The notes: generated from the sequence alone by a model not told the origin. Shown: positions 1 through 8,607, counted from the first letter of the stretch. The stretch is 64,000 nucleotides of DNA from Promicromonospora sp042731755 (GCF_042731755.1 NZ_JBHWLR010000002.1:62001-126000); one strand, 5' to 3'. Translations and numbers: made by a program.

Positions 1-591
1 GAGGTGCGCTACCCCGTCGCCGTCGAGCAGGCCTACGCCGTCGCGCAGTGGGTCACCAAGGAGGGCGCCGACCAGGGGCTGGACGGCGGCCGCCTGGCCG
101 TGGCCGGCGACTCCGTGGGCGGCAACATGTCCGCCGCCCTCACCCTGCTCGCCAAGGAGCGCGGCGACGTCACCTTCCGCCAGCAGGTGCTGTTCTACCC
201 GGTGACCGACGCCGCGTTCGACACCGCCTCCTACCGCGAGTTCGCCACCGGCTACTTCCTCACGCTGGAGGGCATGCGCTGGTTCTGGGACCAGTACACG
301 ACCGACCCGCAGGAGCGTGACCTGATCACCGTCTCCCCGCTGCGCGCCACCGAGGAGCAGCTCGCCGGGCTGCCGCCGGCCCTGGTCATCACCGCGGAGG
401 CCGACGTGCTGCGCGACGAGGGCGAGGCCTACGCCGCCAAGCTCCGCCGGGCCGGCGTCGACGTGACCAGCGTCCGGTACGGCGGCGTCATCCACGACTT
501 CGTCATGCTCAACGCCCTGCACGACACGCACGCCGCCCGCGCCGCCGTCGCCCAGGCGTCCGCCACGCTCCGGTCCGCCCTCCAGGACTGA
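1..591 (+). CDS. Alpha/beta hydrolase, HSL/acetyl-esterase type (5' end missing)
   Basis: The reading frame is open from the first base, so the true start lies outside the window; about 196 residues remain. The visible part holds the nucleophile elbow GDSVGGN (Ser near visible residue 37), an acid in ADVLRDEG (Asp about 134) and the catalytic His in VIHDF (about 164). This Ser-Asp-His order with a GDS(A/V)GG elbow is typical of the hormone-sensitive-lipase family, which hydrolyses short-chain esters. The HGGG oxyanion-hole motif expected upstream is off-window. A perfect hairpin follows the stop. The substrate cannot be told. Confidence 0.88.
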   Translation, partial: EVRYPVAVEQAYAVAQWVTKEGADQGLDGGRLAVAGDSVGGNMSAALTLLAKERGDVTFRQQVLFYPVTDAAFDTASYREFATGYFLTLEGMRWFWDQYTTDPQERDLITVSPLRATEEQLAGLPPALVITAEADVLRDEGEAYAAKLRRAGVDVTSVRYGGVIHDFVMLNALHDTHAARAAVAQASATLRSALQD

Positions 592-597
592 CCGGGC

Positions 598-630
598 GTC
601 GGCGCGGGGAGCGACCCTCCCCGCGCCGAC
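598..630 (+). terminator. Rho-independent-type hairpin after the esterase
   Basis: A perfect 14-base stem (598-611 with 617-630) closes a 5-base loop 7 bases after the esterase stop codon. It has no T-run, as is usual for actinobacterial terminators. It separates the esterase from the drug exporter. Confidence 0.75.
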
Positions 631-714
631 CCGCGCGGGCCGTGACAGTCTGCCTCCGGGGGCACACGCACGGGCGCGCAGGCCTCGCCGTCCACGGACC
701 CGGGAGGCAACCGC

Positions 715-2733
715 ATGACCGCACCGAGCGCAGAGGCGGAACCGCAGGCCCTGCCGCAGGCCAGGGTCTGGGCCATCTTCGCGGGCCTCATGCTCGCGAT
801 GCTGCTCGCCGCCCTCGACCAGACGATCGTCGCCACCGCGCTGCCCACGATCGTCTCCGAGCTCGGCGGCGCCGAGCACCTGTCCTGGGTCGTCACGTCC
901 TACATGCTGGCCAGCACCGCGACCACCGTGCTCTGGGGCAAGCTCGGCGACCTGTTCGGGCGCAAGACCCTGTTCATCGCCTGCATCCTGATCTTCCTCG
1001 TCGGGTCGATCCTGTCCGGCACGTCGCAGACGATGGGCCAGCTCATCGCGTGGCGCGCCGTGCAGGGTGTGGGCGGCGGCGGCCTCATGGTGCTCTCCCA
1101 GGCGATCATCGGCGACGTCGTTCCGCCCCGGGACCGCGGCCGCTACCAGGGGCTGTTCGGCGCGGTCTTCGGCGTCTCCTCGGTCGCCGGCCCGCTGCTC
1201 GGCGGGTTCTTCGTCGACAACCTCGACTGGCGCTGGGTCTTCTACGTCAACATCCCGGTCGGGATCATCGCGCTGATCGTCGTCGCCTCGGTGCTGCCCC
1301 GCATCACCACGGACACCCGGCCCCGCATCGACTACGCCGGCATCATCCTGCTGGCCACGATCTCGACGGCGGTCGTGCTGGTCACCAGCCTGGGCGGCAC
1401 CACCTGGGAGTGGAGCTCCGCCCCGGTCTACGCCCTGATCGCGCTCGCTGTGCTCGGGCTGGTCGCGTTCATCGCGGTCGAGCGGCGGGCACCCGAGCCC
1501 GTGCTGCCGCTGCACCTGTTCCGCAACCGGGTCTTCTCCGTCTCCGCGGTCATCGGGTTCGCCGTCGGCTTCGCGATGTTCGGCGCCATCACCTTCATCC
1601 CCCTGTACCTGCAGACGGTCAAGGGCTCCACACCCACCGAGTCCGGGCTGGAGATGACGCCGATGATGCTCGGCCTGCTCATCACGTCCATCGGCTCGGG
1701 ACAGCTCATCTCCCGCACCGGGCGCTACAAGGTCTACCCGATCGTCGGCACCGCGATCACCGCCGTGGGCCTCTACCTGCTCTCCCTCATGGACCAGACC
1801 ACCACCACGCTCCAGGCGGGCCTGAGCATGTTCGTGTTCGGCGCCGGGCTCGGCATGGTCACCCAGGTGCTCGTCATCGCCGTGCAGAACGCCGTGAGCT
1901 ACCGCGACCTGGGCACCGCGACGTCCGGCACCACGTACTTCCGCACCATCGGCTCGTCGGTGGGCGTCGCGGTGTTCGGCACGATCTTCGCGAACCGGCT
2001 CGCCGCCGAGGCCGCGACCTCCGTGCCGGACGCCGCCCAGGGCGTCTGCGGGCCTGCGGCGCTCACGGCGTCCACGCAGGCGCTCGCGCAGTGCCCGCCC
2101 GACGTGCAGACCTGGTTCCTCGACGCGTACACGCAGGCGCTGCACATCGTCTTCCTGGGGGCGGTGCCGGTCGCGGCGCTCGCGTTCCTGCTCACGTGGC
2201 TGCTGCCCGAGGTGGAACTGCGCACGGCCACGCGGGGCGGCGACGGCGAGGCGGGCCACGCGACGGGCGCCACCTTCGCGCTCCCGTCGTCGCGCACCTC
2301 GCTCGAGGAGCTGCGCCTGATCCTGTGGCGCCGCGTGGGCAAGCGGGACCCCCTGCGGGTCTACGACGTCGTGGCGCAGGACGTCGGCCTGACACCCGGC
2401 CAGGCGTGGATGCTCACGCGCGTCTCGCTCAAGCGCACCCGGTCCGTGCGGCTCATGGCCGAGCGCACCGGGCGCACCGAGCACGTGGTGCGCGACGTCG
2501 CGGACACCCTCGCGGCCCGCGGCCTCGTGGCCGTGGACGGCGACACGGTCCGGGCGCTGCCCGCCGGCGACGTCGTCGCGGAGGCGATCCGGGAGGCGGA
2601 GCGGGAACGGCTGCAGCGGTACGTGGAGCAGTGGCCCGGCGGCGACGAGCCGGAGGTCACGGAGCTCGTGGAGCAGCTCACGCGCCAGATCCTGGCCGAC
2701 CGGACGGACCAGGCCGGGGCAGCCGCACCGTGA
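715..2733 (+). CDS. MFS drug exporter (DHA2/EmrB-QacA type) with C-terminal winged-helix-like extension
   Basis: The 672-residue protein starts at ATG 715. The N-terminal about 500 residues form a 14-helix DHA2 transporter: LDQTIVATALPTI in helix 1, motif A GKLGDLFGRK after helix 2, and the antiporter motif GPLLGGFF in helix 5. Such proteins export drugs or other amphiphiles by proton antiport at the cytoplasmic membrane. After the last helix there are about 170 soluble residues. Residues about 580-630 (LMAERTGRTEHVVRDVADTL, then ARGLVAVDG) read like a MarR-type recognition helix and wing. That reading is inference from pattern only. The 3' end overlaps the convergent histidine kinase gene by 56 bases. 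Confidence 0.92.
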   Translation: MTAPSAEAEPQALPQARVWAIFAGLMLAMLLAALDQTIVATALPTIVSELGGAEHLSWVVTSYMLASTATTVLWGKLGDLFGRKTLFIACILIFLVGSILSGTSQTMGQLIAWRAVQGVGGGGLMVLSQAIIGDVVPPRDRGRYQGLFGAVFGVSSVAGPLLGGFFVDNLDWRWVFYVNIPVGIIALIVVASVLPRITTDTRPRIDYAGIILLATISTAVVLVTSLGGTTWEWSSAPVYALIALAVLGLVAFIAVERRAPEPVLPLHLFRNRVFSVSAVIGFAVGFAMFGAITFIPLYLQTVKGSTPTESGLEMTPMMLGLLITSIGSGQLISRTGRYKVYPIVGTAITAVGLYLLSLMDQTTTTLQAGLSMFVFGAGLGMVTQVLVIAVQNAVSYRDLGTATSGTTYFRTIGSSVGVAVFGTIFANRLAAEAATSVPDAAQGVCGPAALTASTQALAQCPPDVQTWFLDAYTQALHIVFLGAVPVAALAFLLTWLLPEVELRTATRGGDGEAGHATGATFALPSSRTSLEELRLILWRRVGKRDPLRVYDVVAQDVGLTPGQAWMLTRVSLKRTRSVRLMAERTGRTEHVVRDVADTLAARGLVAVDGDTVRALPAGDVVAEAIREAERERLQRYVEQWPGGDEPEVTELVEQLTRQILADRTDQAGAAAP

Positions 2734-4324
2734 ACGTGGTCCCCGTAGCCGCTCCCTCGTCCGCCGTGCGGGAGCGGACGGCGATGCTCCCGCCGTGCTC
2801 GGTCACGATGGCGTCCGCGATCGAGAGGCCCAGGCCGGTCGACCCGCCGTTGCGGTTGCGCGCCACGTCGCCGCGCGTGAAGCGGTGGAAGAGCGAGGGC
2901 CGCAGGCCGGCGGGGATGCCGGGCCCGTCGTCGGTGACGTGCAGGACGACGGCGTCGCCGTCGTTCAGGAGCCGCACGCGCACCTGCGTGCCCGCCGGGG
3001 TGTGGGTGCGCGCGTTGGCGAGGAGGTTCGCCACGACCTGGCGCAGGCTGGCCTCGTCCCCGGTGACGACCAGCTCGTCCGACCCGTCGCCGGCGTGCGC
3101 GTCGTCGTCCTGGCCGTTCTCGTCCTGACCGTCCGGCAGCTCCAGCTTCCAGGCGTGGCCGGGGCTGGCCGCGTGGGCGTCCATGACGCCGTCGACGGCG
3201 AGCGCGACCAGGTCGACGGGCGCGCGGTCGAGCCCGCGTCCGGCGTCGAGCCGGGCCAGCAGCAGCAGGTCCTCGACCAGGCCCGTCATGCGCACGGCCT
3301 CGGACTCGATGCGGTCCAGGGACCGCGCCGCGGTGGGCGGCAGCTCCTCGGGGGCGCGGTGCACGAGCTCGGCGTACCCGCGGATCGACGCCAGGGGCGT
3401 GCGCAGCTCGTGGCTCGCGTCCGCCACGAAGCTGCGCACCTGGGTCTCCGAGTCGTGCCGGGCCTGGAGCGACACCTCGACGTTCTCGAGCATCCGGTTC
3501 AGGGCGGCGCCCACCTGGCCGACCTCGGTCCGCTCGTCCGTGAGGGTCGCGGGCACGCGGGGGATGGCGTCGATCGCGCCGCGGGAGAGCTCGAGCTCGG
3601 AGACGCGGCTCGCGGCGTCCGCCACGCCGTCGAGCGGCCGCAGCGAGCGGCGTACCAGCCAGGCGCCGACACCGACGGCGGCCAGCAGCGCGGCGACGCC
3701 GAGCGCGACCTCGACCAGCACGTAGCGGTGCACGGTCGCGTCCACCGTCGCGGTGCTGGTCGCCACGACCAGCGGCTGGTCGTCGTCCGTGGTGACGTGC
3801 ACGGCGCGGAAGGCGCCGAGCCCGTCCAGCCGGACGTCGTACGGGCTCCCGTCGGTCGGGACGGCCAGGAGCTGGGCGACCTGGTCGTCGTCGAGGGCCT
3901 CGCGCTCCAGCGAGGTCGTCACGTGGTCGGCGAGCACCGGTTCGCCGTCCACGTAGCGCACGACGGCGCTGCCGGGGCCCAGGCCCGGCGGGAAAGCGGG
4001 CCGGCTGACCGTGTCGGAGGCCCCGTCCGGCGCCGGCATCGGGAGGGCGGGGAGCTCCTGGCCCGGCGGGGTGACGGAGGCGTCGTCGCCGGACGGGTCG
4101 TCGCGGAGCTGGATCTGCACGGGACCCTGCGTCAGGCGTTGGCTCGCCTGCTGCAGCTCGGTGTCGACCTGGTTCAGGAGCTGCGAGCGCAGCACCGCCG
4201 TCGACGCGACGGCCAGACCCACCGTGACCACGAGGACCACGGCGGCGAGCACGAGCACGAGGCGCCGCCGCAGCGCGGTGGGCCGGCGGGGCACGCGGTC
4301 GGTGGGCGGGGCGACGTCAGGCAC
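2678..4324 (-). CDS. Sensor histidine kinase (HAMP, HisKA, HATPase)
   Basis: This 548-residue membrane sensor starts at GTG 4324, overlapping the regulator stop by 8 bases. Residues about 18-40 are the first membrane helix, followed by a roughly 160-residue extracellular sensor region and a second helix near 195-220. HAMP follows, then the phospho-acceptor box SHELRTPLASIRGY with its His, an N-box (NLLANARTHT), DDGPGIP and GLGLSIADAIV. It would phosphorylate the OmpR-type regulator encoded just upstream. The signal is unknown. Its end lies inside the 3' end of the drug exporter gene. Confidence 0.95.
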   Translation of the reverse strand: MPDVAPPTDRVPRRPTALRRRLVLVLAAVVLVVTVGLAVASTAVLRSQLLNQVDTELQQASQRLTQGPVQIQLRDDPSGDDASVTPPGQELPALPMPAPDGASDTVSRPAFPPGLGPGSAVVRYVDGEPVLADHVTTSLEREALDDDQVAQLLAVPTDGSPYDVRLDGLGAFRAVHVTTDDDQPLVVATSTATVDATVHRYVLVEVALGVAALLAAVGVGAWLVRRSLRPLDGVADAASRVSELELSRGAIDAIPRVPATLTDERTEVGQVGAALNRMLENVEVSLQARHDSETQVRSFVADASHELRTPLASIRGYAELVHRAPEELPPTAARSLDRIESEAVRMTGLVEDLLLLARLDAGRGLDRAPVDLVALAVDGVMDAHAASPGHAWKLELPDGQDENGQDDDAHAGDGSDELVVTGDEASLRQVVANLLANARTHTPAGTQVRVRLLNDGDAVVLHVTDDGPGIPAGLRPSLFHRFTRGDVARNRNGGSTGLGLSIADAIVTEHGGSIAVRSRTADEGAATGTTFTVRLPRPGPSGRPGSGA

Positions 4325-5078
4325 GGGCCTCGTCCGTGACCTTGCCGGGCCGCAGCACGTAGCCGACGCCGCGCAGCGTGTGGATCATGGGCTCGCGCCC
4401 CTTGTCGATCTTGCGGCGCAGGTAGGACACGTACAGCTCGACGATGTTGGCCTGCCCGCCGAAGTCGTAGTTCCAGACCCGGTCGAGGATCTGCGCCTTG
4501 GACAGCACGCGCCGCGCGTTGCGCATGAGGTAGCGCAGCAGCTCGAACTCCGTGGCCGTCAGGTGGATCTCCTCGCCGGCGCGCCACACCTCGTGCGCGT
4601 CCTCGTCGAGCGCCAGGTCGCCCACGGCCAGCACGCCGTTCCCGTTCTGCGCCGTCGCGCCCTGCCGGCGCAGCAGCCCGCGCAGCCGGGCGACGACCTC
4701 CTCCAGGCTGAACGGCTTGGTCACGTAGTCGTCGCCGCCCGCGGTCAGGCCCTTGACCCGGTCCTCGACCGCGTCGCGCGCCGTGAGGAACAGGACGGGG
4801 ACGCGCTCGCCGTGCTCGCGCAGCCGGCTCAGCACGGTGAGCCCGTCCATGTCGGGGAGCATGATGTCGAGCACCACGATGTCCGGTGCGGACTCGCGGA
4901 CCGCGCGGAGCGCCGAGGCGCCGTCCAGGACGGCGGTGACGTCCATGCCCTCCAGGCGCAGCGCGGACGTGAGGAGCTCGGCGAGGTTGGGCTCGTCGTC
5001 GACCACGAGGACCCGGACGGGCGACCCGTCCGCGCGGGTGGGGCGGGGCTGGAAGGTGCCGGCGGGTGCGGAGGTCAT
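4317..5078 (-). CDS. OmpR/PhoB-family response regulator
   Basis: The regulator has 253 residues from ATG 5078. A longer frame exists upstream, but the ATG directly precedes the receiver domain. Receiver features are VLVVDDEPN, the phospho-acceptor Asp in VVLDIMLPDMDG, the Thr in LFLTARD and the Lys in YVTKPFSLEE. The C-terminal winged helix (about 160-250) holds LTATEFELLRYLM and VELYVSYLRRKID. It pairs with the overlapping kinase. It is divergent from the polyphosphate operon, and the 222-base gap between them contains two repeat systems that OmpR-family proteins could bind. Confidence 0.95.
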   Translation of the reverse strand: MTSAPAGTFQPRPTRADGSPVRVLVVDDEPNLAELLTSALRLEGMDVTAVLDGASALRAVRESAPDIVVLDIMLPDMDGLTVLSRLREHGERVPVLFLTARDAVEDRVKGLTAGGDDYVTKPFSLEEVVARLRGLLRRQGATAQNGNGVLAVGDLALDEDAHEVWRAGEEIHLTATEFELLRYLMRNARRVLSKAQILDRVWNYDFGGQANIVELYVSYLRRKIDKGREPMIHTLRGVGYVLRPGKVTDEARA

Positions 5079-5159
5079 CGCACCAGCGTGCGCCGCGATC
5101 CCGTGGTGTTCCTGGGCCGAACCTGTGCGTTGGCTATGCGTCCGGCCGGGTCGCCGCGA

Positions 5160-5192
5160 AACGTGGAGTCGATCCACGTTCGCCTCCACGTT
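5160..5192. promoter_or_regulatory. Three copies of TCCACGTT (one inverted, two direct)
   Basis: AACGTGGA at 5160-5167 and TCCACGTT at 5173-5180 form a perfect inverted repeat with a 5-base spacer. A further direct copy lies at 5185-5192, exactly 12 bases after the previous one. The sites lie between the divergent response regulator and the polyphosphate operon, so autoregulation by the regulator is a reasonable inference. Confidence 0.5.
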
Positions 5193-5237
5193 TCCAGCGG
5201 ACACAAAGATTCACCCGGCAGGGTCGGTTTCCTCAGT

Positions 5238-5270
5238 GTTCATCCGCTGGTCAGGCGCCGTTCATGTCGG
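5238..5270 (+). promoter_or_regulatory. PHO-box-like triple 11-base direct repeat
   Basis: Three contiguous 11-base units read GTTCATCCGCT, GGTCAGGCGCC and GTTCATGTCGG. The G(T/G)TCA start with 11-base spacing matches the direct-repeat architecture known for PhoP boxes in Streptomyces. The box ends 30 bases before the polyphosphate polymerase start, so phosphate-starvation control is inferred. Confidence 0.55.
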
Positions 5271-5300
5271 CGTCCGGCCGCCGACGAGAGGAACGGACCC

Positions 5301-6176
5301 GTGCGACCTCAGTCCGCGAGCTCGGCCCGCACCGCGACCGCCAGCCGGCTGCACGCCTTCAACCGGTTCGAGATCAAGTATCTCGTGCCGCAGGACCAGG
5401 CCGACGAGCTGCGCGCCGAGCTGGTGCGGCACATGGACGTGGACGCCTACTCCGGCGACGCGGGCTACCCGATCACGAGCGTCTACTACGACACGGCGCA
5501 CCTGAAGTTCTACTGGGAGAAGATCGAGGGCCTGAAGTTCCGGCGCAAGCTGCGCGTGCGGCACTACGGCACCGCTGACGACCTGACCCCGGAGTCGGAC
5601 GTCTTCGTGGAGATCAAGCAGCGCGTCAACCGGGTCACCCAGAAGCGGCGCGTGTCGCTGCCCTACCGCGACGCGCTGGCACTGTGCTCGGCGGAGGGCT
5701 ACGAGCCCACCGGTGCGATCAGCAGCCGCGAGCGGGCCTTCCTGGACGAGGTGTCCACCCTCGTGGGCGAGCTCGACCTGCGCCCGACCGTGACCACCGG
5801 CTACCACCGCGAGGCGTGGGTGGGGCGCGAGGCCGACCTCGGCCTGCGCGTCACGCTCGACCACCGGCTGCGCGGCCGCGACCGCGACTTCCACCTCTCG
5901 TCCGAGAGCGTCAACAGGCTCACGCTGCCGCCGCGCCTCTCGGTGCTGGAGGTCAAGGCGAACGAGCGCGTGCCCGGCTGGGTCACCGACCTGATGGCCC
6001 GCATGAGCCTCGACGTCGTGCGGATCTCCAAGTACTGCCAGAGCGTGCAGGCGTTCGGGCTCGCGCCCCGCTCGACGATGCACGCCCCCGACGAGGTCGA
6101 CGCGATCCTGCGCGACCCGACCACCCCCACCGGCGTCGACGACGCCACGACCCGAAAGAGTGTTCTCGCCCGATGA
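5301..6176 (+). CDS. VTC-domain polyphosphate polymerase
   Basis: I place the start at GTG 5301, preceded by AGAGGA at a good distance, giving 291 residues. The open frame runs further upstream but only through non-coding-like sequence. VTC hallmarks are visible: RFEIKYLVP near the N-terminus, SVYYDT, the basic stretch FRRKLRVRHYG, VEIKQR, LEVKAN and ISKYCQSV. These charged residues line the tunnel of VTC4-type enzymes, which make polyphosphate from nucleoside triphosphate. The stop overlaps the next start (ATGA). The partnership with DUF4956 and CotH proteins is a recurring bacterial cluster. Confidence 0.9.
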   Translation: MRPQSASSARTATASRLHAFNRFEIKYLVPQDQADELRAELVRHMDVDAYSGDAGYPITSVYYDTAHLKFYWEKIEGLKFRRKLRVRHYGTADDLTPESDVFVEIKQRVNRVTQKRRVSLPYRDALALCSAEGYEPTGAISSRERAFLDEVSTLVGELDLRPTVTTGYHREAWVGREADLGLRVTLDHRLRGRDRDFHLSSESVNRLTLPPRLSVLEVKANERVPGWVTDLMARMSLDVVRISKYCQSVQAFGLAPRSTMHAPDEVDAILRDPTTPTGVDDATTRKSVLAR

Positions 6177-6844
6177 ATCTCCAAGACCTCAGCGGAACCT
6201 TCTCCGTCTTCGACGTGACGATGACGCTGGTGCTGTCGTTCGTCCTGTCCGCCGCCATCGGCTGGGTGTACAAGCGGACGCACCGCAACATCTCCTACAG
6301 CCAGTCCTACGTCCAGACGCTCGTCATCATCGGCATGGTCGTCGCCGTGATCATGCTCGTGGTCGGCTCGAACATCGCCCGCGCCTTCGCCCTGGTCGGC
6401 GCGCTGTCGGTGATCCGGTTCCGCAACGCGATCAAGGAGACCCGCGACGTCGGGTTCATCTTCCTGGTGATGGCGATCGGCATGGCGGTCGGCACCCGGT
6501 TCTACCTGCTGGCGGCCGCCGCGACCGTGGTCATCCTGCTGGTCGTCTTCCTCATGCAGCGGTTCGACTGGTTCAAGCTCGACATCCAGCGCCAGGTGGT
6601 CAAGGTCCAGGTGCCGCCGGAGTCCCGGTACCAGCAGGACGTCGCCGACGTGCTGGTCCGCATGACGCGCGAGTTCGAGCTCGTCAGCGTGGAGACCGTG
6701 CGCGGCGGGGCGCTCACCGAGCTGTTCTACTCCGTGCGCCTGAAGCCGGGGGTCACCACGGCCGAGATCATCGAGGCGCTCGGCGAGATCAACTCCGGCC
6801 AGAAGGTCACCGTCCTGACCGGCTACGACCAGTCCGACATGTGA
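6173..6844 (+). CDS. DUF4956 domain-containing membrane protein
   Basis: This is a 223-residue protein starting at ATG 6173, which overlaps the VTC stop. Hydrophobic segments lie at about 13-33, 45-68, 75-90 (with VGALSVIRFRNAIKETRD, the family hallmark) and 95-125. A soluble C-terminal domain of about 90 residues follows. Function in this family is not established. Constant linkage to VTC-type polymerases suggests a role in polyphosphate synthesis or its membrane location, which is inference. Translation is probably coupled to both neighbours. Confidence 0.9.
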   Translation: MNLQDLSGTFSVFDVTMTLVLSFVLSAAIGWVYKRTHRNISYSQSYVQTLVIIGMVVAVIMLVVGSNIARAFALVGALSVIRFRNAIKETRDVGFIFLVMAIGMAVGTRFYLLAAAATVVILLVVFLMQRFDWFKLDIQRQVVKVQVPPESRYQQDVADVLVRMTREFELVSVETVRGGALTELFYSVRLKPGVTTAEIIEALGEINSGQKVTVLTGYDQSDM

Positions 6845-6855
6845 GGAGGGTGACC

Positions 6856-8607
6856 ATGACCCTGGCAGACCTGCGCAAACGCCTCCCGGTGCGGCTGCGC
6901 CAGCACTGGATCCCACTGACCGCCGGCCTCGCAGGGGTCGTGGTCGCCCTGACCGTCTTCGGCGACGTGACGGTCCGGCCGTACTCGACGAGCTCGGCCG
7001 CCGTCACCGACGAGGAGCGCATCACCCAGGACATCGAGGGCACGGTCGACCTGTTCGACGACGCCGCGGACCACGAGATCTCGCTGTCCTACTCCCAGGA
7101 CGACTACGACCGGATGCTCGACACGTACTTCGCCGAGGGGGAGAAGGAGTGGATGACGGCCGACCTCACGGTCGACGGCACCACCATCGACTCCGTGGCG
7201 GTGCGGCTCAAGGGCAACTCGACGCTGTCGTCGCTGGTCGACGACCGTGCGGGGTCCGAGACCCAGGGCGAGCGCGCCCCGGGCGGGATCGGCGGGGGCA
7301 TGGGCGGCGAGATGCCGGAGATGCCTGGTGGCGGCGAGATGCCGGAGGGCGGCCAGATGCCGGGCGGGGGCCAGATGCCCGAGGGCGGGCAGATGCCTGG
7401 CGGCGAGGGAGAAGCCGGCGGCGCCGGTGGTGCCGCCGGTGGCTTCGCCGGGCTGGGCTCCTCGCTCACCACGGAGGAGCCGGAGAACCTGCCGCTGCTG
7501 GTCAGCTTCGACGAGAACCAGCCCGGCCGGGCCTACCAGGGCATGACCGAGCTCTCGATCCGCCCGGCGAGCGCGGCGAGCGCGTCGTCGCTCAACGAGG
7601 CCGTCGCGCTGGAGCTCACGGAACAGTCGGGCCAGCCGACGCAGGACTGGTCGTTCACGACCTACGCCGTGAACGACCGGCCGACGACGACCCGCCTCGT
7701 CGTCGAGAACCCCGATCCGCAGTACGCCGCCGAGCTCGACGGCGACGGGGTGCTCTACAAGCTGCTGTCCACGAGCTCGTTCACCTACCAGGGCGACGAC
7801 CAGACCGAGTACACGGACGACTTCAAGCAGGTCAACCTCAACGGCAGCCAGGACCTGCAGCCGCTCGTGTCGTTCCTCGAGTGGCTCGACGGCGCCTCCG
7901 ACGAGGAGTTCGCCGAGGACCTGGACCAGTGGCTCGACGTCGAGTCGTTCGCGACGTACCTGGGCACCCAGGACGTGCTCGGCAACTTCGACACGATGTC
8001 CGGCCCCGGCCGGAACGCCTACCTCTACTACGACCTCGACACGAAGCTGATCAGCGTCGTGTCGTGGGACCTCAACCTCGCGCTGGGCGGCATGTCGATG
8101 CCGGGCGGCATGGGCGGCGGTGCCGCGGGCCCCGGTGGGGACGCCGCCGAGGGGGCCGGTGGAGGTGGGATGCCCGAGGGTATGCAGCTCCCGGAAGGCA
8201 TGGAACTTCCGGAAGGCATGGAGCTGCCGGAGGGCTTCGAACCGCCCGAGGGGATGGAGCCGCCCGAGGGCTTCGAGCCCGGGGGCGACGGCGGGGGCCC
8301 GGGCGGCGGGATGGGCGGGGGCATGATGGGCGAGAACGCCCTGGTGACCCGGTTCGAGGAGAACGCCGACTTCGCCGCCCTGATCGACCAGGCCGTCGGC
8401 GACCTGACGACCGAGTGGATCGACAGCGGCAAGGCCGCCGAGCTCGTCGCCGACGTCGCGGCGCGCGTCCCGGCCACGGACGGCGTCGACCAGGCGACGA
8501 TCGACGCCGACGCCGAGACCGTGCGGGGCGTGCTCGTGGCCACGGACGACGCCGAGACCGCTGACGCGGCGGCTCCGGCCGACGGCTCGGCCGCAGGGAA
8601 CGGGTGA
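6856..8607 (+). CDS. CotH-kinase-family protein with Met/Gly/Pro-rich repeats
   Basis: A GGAGGG ribosome site precedes ATG 6856; the product has 583 residues. One membrane helix (about 18-36) anchors an exported domain. The CotH fold is indicated by the early VRLKGNSTL, then GPGRNAYLYYD and VVSWDLNLALGG. These match the N-YLY-D and WDFDLAFG motifs of CotH kinases, which phosphorylate protein substrates in spore coats. Two low-complexity inserts break the fold: about residues 138-198 (MPGGGQ/MPEGGQ units) and 414-493 (LPEGMEL/PPEGFEP units). It is the third gene of the polyphosphate cluster. Kinase activity and substrate are unproven. Confidence 0.88.
   Translation: MTLADLRKRLPVRLRQHWIPLTAGLAGVVVALTVFGDVTVRPYSTSSAAVTDEERITQDIEGTVDLFDDAADHEISLSYSQDDYDRMLDTYFAEGEKEWMTADLTVDGTTIDSVAVRLKGNSTLSSLVDDRAGSETQGERAPGGIGGGMGGEMPEMPGGGEMPEGGQMPGGGQMPEGGQMPGGEGEAGGAGGAAGGFAGLGSSLTTEEPENLPLLVSFDENQPGRAYQGMTELSIRPASAASASSLNEAVALELTEQSGQPTQDWSFTTYAVNDRPTTTRLVVENPDPQYAAELDGDGVLYKLLSTSSFTYQGDDQTEYTDDFKQVNLNGSQDLQPLVSFLEWLDGASDEEFAEDLDQWLDVESFATYLGTQDVLGNFDTMSGPGRNAYLYYDLDTKLISVVSWDLNLALGGMSMPGGMGGGAAGPGGDAAEGAGGGGMPEGMQLPEGMELPEGMELPEGFEPPEGMEPPEGFEPGGDGGGPGGGMGGGMMGENALVTRFEENADFAALIDQAVGDLTTEWIDSGKAAELVADVAARVPATDGVDQATIDADAETVRGVLVATDDAETADAAAPADGSAAGNG

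Noticed and set aside
642..3128. 828-residue frame overlapping the exporter
   Set aside because: It is a +1 shadow of the MFS gene, rich in Arg/His, with no helices.
2795..4339. 514-residue frame antisense to the histidine kinase
   Set aside because: It is a typical antisense shadow in high-GC DNA; the kinase frame has all motifs.
5102..5300. Upstream extension of the VTC gene
   Set aside because: The frame is open to 4011 but runs antisense through the two-component genes and regulatory repeats; GTG 5301 has the ribosome site.
7291..7425. Possible repeat array or CRISPR-like pattern
   Set aside because: The units are short, coding and directly adjacent without spacers; they belong to the CotH protein.
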